Positions 61,033 through 64,000 of a DNA stretch of 64,000 nucleotides are shown here, piece by piece. Each line of letters begins with the position of its first letter. Within the stretch, counting starts at the first letter, position 1. This DNA is from Streptomyces aquilus. Lineage in GTDB: Bacteria; Actinomycetota; Actinomycetes; Streptomycetales; Streptomycetaceae. The DNA is taken from positions 9,982,001 to 10,046,000 of the forward strand of contig NZ_CP034463.1 in NCBI RefSeq assembly GCF_003955715.1, in the 5' to 3' direction. The notes beneath the pieces are model-generated. The model made no database searches, was not told where the DNA came from, and was given only the letters and a program-made list of their open reading frames with translations. The position numbers were made by a program, and so were the translations under genes.

Positions 61033-61260
61033 TCAGGCGGCGGATGCGACGTACTCGGCAGTGAAGCTGAACTCGTGGGAAAGGACCTCGCCGTCGACCG
61101 AAGCACCGAAGTGCTCCAGTGAGACGATGTTGCCCGAGTGCCCGACGTAACGGTGCCAGGCCAGTCCGATCCCGGTCTCCACCGCGACACGTTCCCTGAC
61201 GGACGGCGGCAGAAGGCTGTCCTGGTATCCCCGGTCCTGCTCCTCGAACCGCATGCTCGG
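61033..61260 (-). pseudogene. C-terminal fragment of a transketolase gene
   Basis: The minus strand reads RFEEQDRGYQDSLLPPSVRE, RVAVETGIGLAWHRYVGHSG and NIVSLEHFGASVDGEVLSHE up to EYVASAA and a TGA at 61033-61035. This is the last third of the transketolase C-terminal domain, with the conserved 'FGAS...' block. The upstream thiamine-binding and pyrimidine domains are missing; upstream sequence is unrelated. A leftover of a rearrangement inside the cluster. Confidence 0.7.
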
Positions 61261-61624
61261 CCTGTAGGCGATGGAACTCGGCAGGATCGAAGGCGGACGC
61301 CTCATCGAGGTTTCAGACGCACTGGTGCTCAGGAATCTCATCGAACAGCCGCTCACCTCATTGACCGTGTTCCGCTTCCCCGAGCGGCGCGGCCAGCCCC
61401 CAAGCCCCGACGAGCCATCCCGCCTCAGGGTCTGCCCGTCACCTCGCCGCACCGCGGCGGCCGGCCCGCTGCCAGGTCGCCGCACCGTAGCGCTCTTCAT
61501 CGATGCGACCGCGCTCCAGCAACGCTCATGCGTGAGCAGCGAAACCCGCCGGAACATCCGCCTCCACGGACGCCGGTCCCTCACAGCTCGGGCGGTCCGA
61601 TCACCCTTCAGAAAGGCATGACCC
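61261..61624. other. Intergenic region before the DoxX-like gene
   Basis: Nothing recognised. A 116-codon plus frame from 61271 is Arg/Pro-rich without a ribosome site. The promoter of the DoxX-like gene must lie here, but no 17-bp cluster site was found. Confidence 0.4.
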
Positions 61625-61996
61625 GTGTTTGTCTTCGCCGCCGTGCTGAGCGTGCTGCTCGCCGTTGTCGGGCTGGCCGCCGGACTGCCAAAAGCCTTGC
61701 TCAAGGGCAACATCCCAGCCCAGTTGCAGTCTGCGGGAGGCCTCAGCGCCCCCCTGGTCCGGTTCATCGGGCTGGCCGAGCTGGCCGCAACCGCAGGGCT
61801 CCTCGCCGGTCTCTTCTGGCAGCCCATCGGCGTTGCTGCCGCCCTGGGATTCGCAGTCTTGCTCGTCGGAGCCATCGGCTTTCACGCCAAGTCCGGCGAC
61901 TACGCCAACCCCGAGACCCGCGGTAACGCGATGGCACCCGCCATCCTCACCATCATCGCGATCGCTGTCGCCGTCACTCTCATCCTCGCCTCCTGA
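61625..61996 (+). CDS. DoxX-like membrane protein
   Basis: GTG 61625 begins VFVFAAVLSVLLAVVGLAAG. The 123-aa product has four predicted helices and the family blocks 'LPKALLKGNIPAQLQS' and 'VRFIGLAELAATAGLLAGLF'. It has the same length and helix order as the protein at 18835-19206. DoxX-type proteins are found beside oxidoreductases; a redox or quinone-linked role is possible. AGAAAGG lies about nine bases upstream. It ends before a very long perfect palindrome shared with the P450 gene. Confidence 0.8.
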   Translation: MFVFAAVLSVLLAVVGLAAGLPKALLKGNIPAQLQSAGGLSAPLVRFIGLAELAATAGLLAGLFWQPIGVAAALGFAVLLVGAIGFHAKSGDYANPETRGNAMAPAILTIIAIAVAVTLILAS

Positions 61997-62100
61997 CCAG
62001 GGCCGGATCTGCGGCACCACAGCTCGTTCTCCACCTGGCAAACCCTGCCGGAAGATCGAGAGATCGCCCCTCCGGATGCACCCTCTGGTGGCGGCGACGC

Positions 62101-62178
62101 CGCCGCCGGGACACCGTGACTGACGTAGGGCCACCACCCGAGCGGGTGGTGGCCCTACGTCAGTCACGGTGTCCCGGC
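62101..62178. terminator. 78-bp perfect palindrome, bidirectional terminator
   Basis: Positions 62101-62138 and 62141-62178 are perfectly complementary over 38 bp with only AG between them. The centre reads CACCCGAGCGGGTG. It ends seven bases before the P450 stop codon at 62186 and follows the DoxX-like gene by about 105 bases. Its length far exceeds a normal terminator. Confidence 0.75.
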
Positions 62179-62185
62179 GGTCGGC

Positions 62186-63460
62186 TCAGGGGATGTGCAC
62201 GGGGAGCCGACGCATCGCGTTGAAGCGCTCGTTCGGGGTGAAGAACTCGGGCTCCCCGACCTCCATGTCCGGCAGCTTGGTGAGGAACTGCCGGAACAGG
62301 GCGCGAAGCTGCGCCTTGGCGACCCCGTTGCCGAGGCAGTAATGGATGCCGCCGCCGCCGAATCCCACGTGCGCGGTCCGGCCACGCGTCAGGTCGAACC
62401 TCCAGGGATCGAGGAAGGCCGTCTCGTCGCGGTTGCCCGAGCAGTAATACATGACCACCTTGTCGTGCTTCGCGAGGGACTTGCCTCCCAGAACTGTGTC
62501 TTCGAGGACCGTGCGTGCGAACAAGGTGACCGGGGAGGTGTGCCGGATGAACTCCTCGATGGCTCCCGCGATGCGGTTGTCGTAGTCCTCGGCGAGCCAA
62601 GCCTTCTGCTCGGGATGTGTCCAGAGCTGGTGAGTGGCCCACGACGTCGTCTGCTTGGTCGTGTCGTTCCCCGCGGCGCTGAGCAGTAGCGTCACTCCGC
62701 CGATCTCCATGTCGGTCAGGGCCCGGCCGTCGATTCTCGTCTGACCGAGAGCTGTCGCCAGGTCGTCCGCGGGATGCTCACGGCGGTAGTTGACCACCTC
62801 TACGCCGATAGGCAGGAGGATGTCGAACTGCTGTTGGATGAACTCGGGGATGCTCATCCCTTCGGGCCGAACGGTCGGGTCGGGCGCATTGGCGAAACGG
62901 TCCCCGGCTTCGACGAACTCCTTGAGGAAATGATCCGGGATGCCGAACATGTCCGCGATGGTCAGCATGGGTAGCCGGGACGACACTTCGTCGACGAAGT
63001 TGATGTCGCCGGCGCCGACCACCCGGTCCACGATCTCCTCGGCCCGCTGGTTGATCTTCTCCACGAGCCGGTTGACGGCCTTGGGCGTGAACGCGGAACT
63101 GATCATCTTTCGGTACCGGCCGTGCTCCGGCGGGTCCGAAGTCAGCATGCTCGGCTCGGCCTGAGTCATGGGGCGTACGTCGACGGCGAACGCCGAACTG
63201 AAGATCTCCGTGTGCTCGCTGACGTACCGGATGTCGTCCGCCTTCACGACGGCCCAGAAACCGGCTTCCCGGTTCGGGTAGCCGTGCGCGTCCATGGGCG
63301 GGTGCCAGCTGACGGGAGCGTTCGCCCGCAGCCAGGCGAAGGACTCGTCCCGTACGCGCCACGGCTGCATCCAGAAGGCATCGCTCGAGATGTCCACGTC
63401 GGTGTCGAAGGGGTGTTCCGTCGTGTACAGCTCCTGCGGCTCATGATGCCGAACTGCCAT
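62186..63460 (-). CDS. Cytochrome P450
   Basis: ATG 63460 follows AAAGGAGGAGAT; an upstream start at 63487 would lack this site. The 424-aa product has the I-helix AAGNDTTKQ (around 262-270), the E303-x-x-R306 pair in EEFIRHTSP, and the heme loop FGGGGIHYCLGNG with ligand Cys375. Soluble bacterial P450s of this type use a ferredoxin and a ferredoxin reductase; a reductase gene is divergent at 63640. The start of the protein and the heme loop resemble steroid/terpenoid hydroxylases (CYP125/142/124-like), a weak guess. It probably makes the first hydroxylation in this pathway. Operator site 4 lies 31 bases upstream of the ATG. Confidence 0.92.
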   Translation of the reverse strand: MAVRHHEPQELYTTEHPFDTDVDISSDAFWMQPWRVRDESFAWLRANAPVSWHPPMDAHGYPNREAGFWAVVKADDIRYVSEHTEIFSSAFAVDVRPMTQAEPSMLTSDPPEHGRYRKMISSAFTPKAVNRLVEKINQRAEEIVDRVVGAGDINFVDEVSSRLPMLTIADMFGIPDHFLKEFVEAGDRFANAPDPTVRPEGMSIPEFIQQQFDILLPIGVEVVNYRREHPADDLATALGQTRIDGRALTDMEIGGVTLLLSAAGNDTTKQTTSWATHQLWTHPEQKAWLAEDYDNRIAGAIEEFIRHTSPVTLFARTVLEDTVLGGKSLAKHDKVVMYYCSGNRDETAFLDPWRFDLTRGRTAHVGFGGGGIHYCLGNGVAKAQLRALFRQFLTKLPDMEVGEPEFFTPNERFNAMRRLPVHIP

Positions 63461-63490
63461 ATCTCCTCCTTTGGAGTCGACCTCCACAAA

Positions 63491-63507
63491 TTAGAAGCAC
63501 GCTCTAA
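63491..63507 (-). promoter_or_regulatory. Cluster operator, site 4 (P450 gene)
   Basis: Minus strand TTAGAGCGTGCTTCTAA, matching YYAGAGNNNNNTTCTAR with perfect TTAGA/TCTAA arms. Confidence 0.6.
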
Positions 63508-63570
63508 TGTAGGTGCCGGTAAGTAGCCGGTCAACTCATTGAGTTCGCGTATTAGTGCAAGGTCAAGGGG

Positions 63571-63599
63571 TTGTAGCTAGAGTGCGCTTCTAGTATGCT
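63571..63599 (+). promoter_or_regulatory. Promoter with cluster operator, site 5 (ferredoxin reductase gene)
   Basis: -35 TTGTAG (63571-63576), operator CTAGAGTGCGCTTCTAG filling the 17-bp spacer exactly (63577-63593), -10 TATGCT (63594-63599). Confidence 0.6.
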
Positions 63600-63639
63600 C
63601 CTCCAGCGTGAATGCGTATGCAACATGTATGAGGCAAGA

Positions 63640-64000
63640 GTGAGCGGCGGCAGGGGCGCGTTCGTGGTCGTCGGTGCGTCGCTTGCGGGGCTCCGCGCCG
63701 TCGAGGCCGCCCGCGCCGAGGGTTACCAGGGGCGGATCGTCCTCATCGGCGCGGAGCCGCATCTGCCGTACGACCGTCCACCACTGTCGAAGGACTACCT
63801 GCTGGCGGGTGCGGCGCCCGATTTCCTTTCGACGGAGACCGAGCTGCGCGAGGTCCTCGATGTCGACCTGAGGCTGTCGAGCACGGCGACAGCGCTGAAC
63901 GCCGACGATCGGACGGTCACCGTCGACGGTGCCGAGATCCCGTACGGCAAGCTGCTCATCGCCACGGGCGCCACGCCGAGGAGACTTCCCCAACTCGCGC
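63640..64000 (+). CDS. Ferredoxin reductase (FAD-dependent), 3' end beyond the window
   Basis: GTG 63640 has GAGG five bases upstream; ATG 63625 in the same frame is an alternative. About 120 residues are visible. The FAD-binding start 'AFVVVGASLAGLRAVEAARA' contains G-x-S-x-A-G, followed by 'LIGAEPHLPYDRPPLSKDYL', the signature of rubredoxin/ferredoxin NAD(P)H reductases, and 'PYGKLLIATGATPRRLPQLA'. It passes electrons from NADH via a ferredoxin to a P450, most likely the divergent one. No ferredoxin gene is in the window; it may be just outside. Confidence 0.9.
   Translation, partial: MSGGRGAFVVVGASLAGLRAVEAARAEGYQGRIVLIGAEPHLPYDRPPLSKDYLLAGAAPDFLSTETELREVLDVDLRLSSTATALNADDRTVTVDGAEIPYGKLLIATGATPRRLPQLA

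Noticed and set aside
61271..61621. 116-codon plus-strand frame before the DoxX-like gene
   Set aside because: Arg/Pro/Ser-rich without family motif or ribosome site.

Overview
The window is high-GC actinobacterial DNA, almost certainly from a Streptomyces chromosome. Supporting signs are very high GC at third codon positions, frequent GTG starts, twin-arginine lipoproteins, a sugar ABC transporter without its own ATPase, many MarR/TetR/MFS pairs, and a large number of IS scars. Decayed genes are common between about 7 and 30 kb, as expected in accessory or chromosome-arm DNA. No tRNA, rRNA or CRISPR array was seen.

Layout. (1) 1-6.7 kb: a minus-strand operon of three large unrecognised proteins, the last running off the left edge. 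(2) 7-12.7 kb: a decayed transposase, an FGE-fold protein lacking one catalytic cysteine, a small membrane protein, and three tandem genes for 40-41 aa secreted peptides with an identical TVACCG core and different tails (9234-9696). An intact IS5-family element, a truncated barstar gene and a frameshifted secreted-protein relic follow. (3) 12.7-16.4 kb: a solute-binding protein, two SnoaL-like proteins and an atypical metallo-beta-lactamase-fold protein, divergent from a MarR regulator. (4) 17-30 kb: a serine hydrolase, DoxX, an atypical SDR with its TetR, several IS relics, a phosphoribosyltransferase between inverted IS ends, a DHA2 exporter, an MpaB-like oxygenase and a TetR with a 38-bp palindrome. 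(5) 30-32 kb: a secreted TolB-like propeller protein.

(6) 32.7-47.8 kb: a carbohydrate-use region with a GH1 beta-glycosidase, a six-hairpin glycosidase, a lipoprotein and two permeases on the plus strand. A DUF2264 protein, a 2-hydroxyacid dehydrogenase and a DeoR-HTH/LacI-sensor regulator lie on the minus strand. A block of SDR genes and an XRE regulator splits the two halves, but both halves carry the same TTTGAACGTTT site in their promoter regions, so I infer one regulon. (7) 47.9-51.2 kb: an MFS/SnoaL/SDR unit with a divergent TetR.

(8) 51.2-64 kb: a catabolic cluster with TetR, MFS importer/exporter, thiolase-like protein with DUF35 partner, two MFE-type SDRs, MaoC hydratase, zinc alcohol dehydrogenase, aldehyde dehydrogenase, DoxX, cytochrome P450 and a ferredoxin reductase cut by the right edge. 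Five 17-bp sites of the form YYAGAGNNNNNTTCTAR precede its transcription units, all in the same orientation relative to the gene. The gene set suggests P450 hydroxylation of a hydrophobic compound, oxidation to an acid, then CoA-dependent side-chain breakdown; the substrate cannot be read from the sequence.

Most noteworthy: the tandem Cys-Cys secreted peptides and the shared 17-bp operator of the catabolic cluster.
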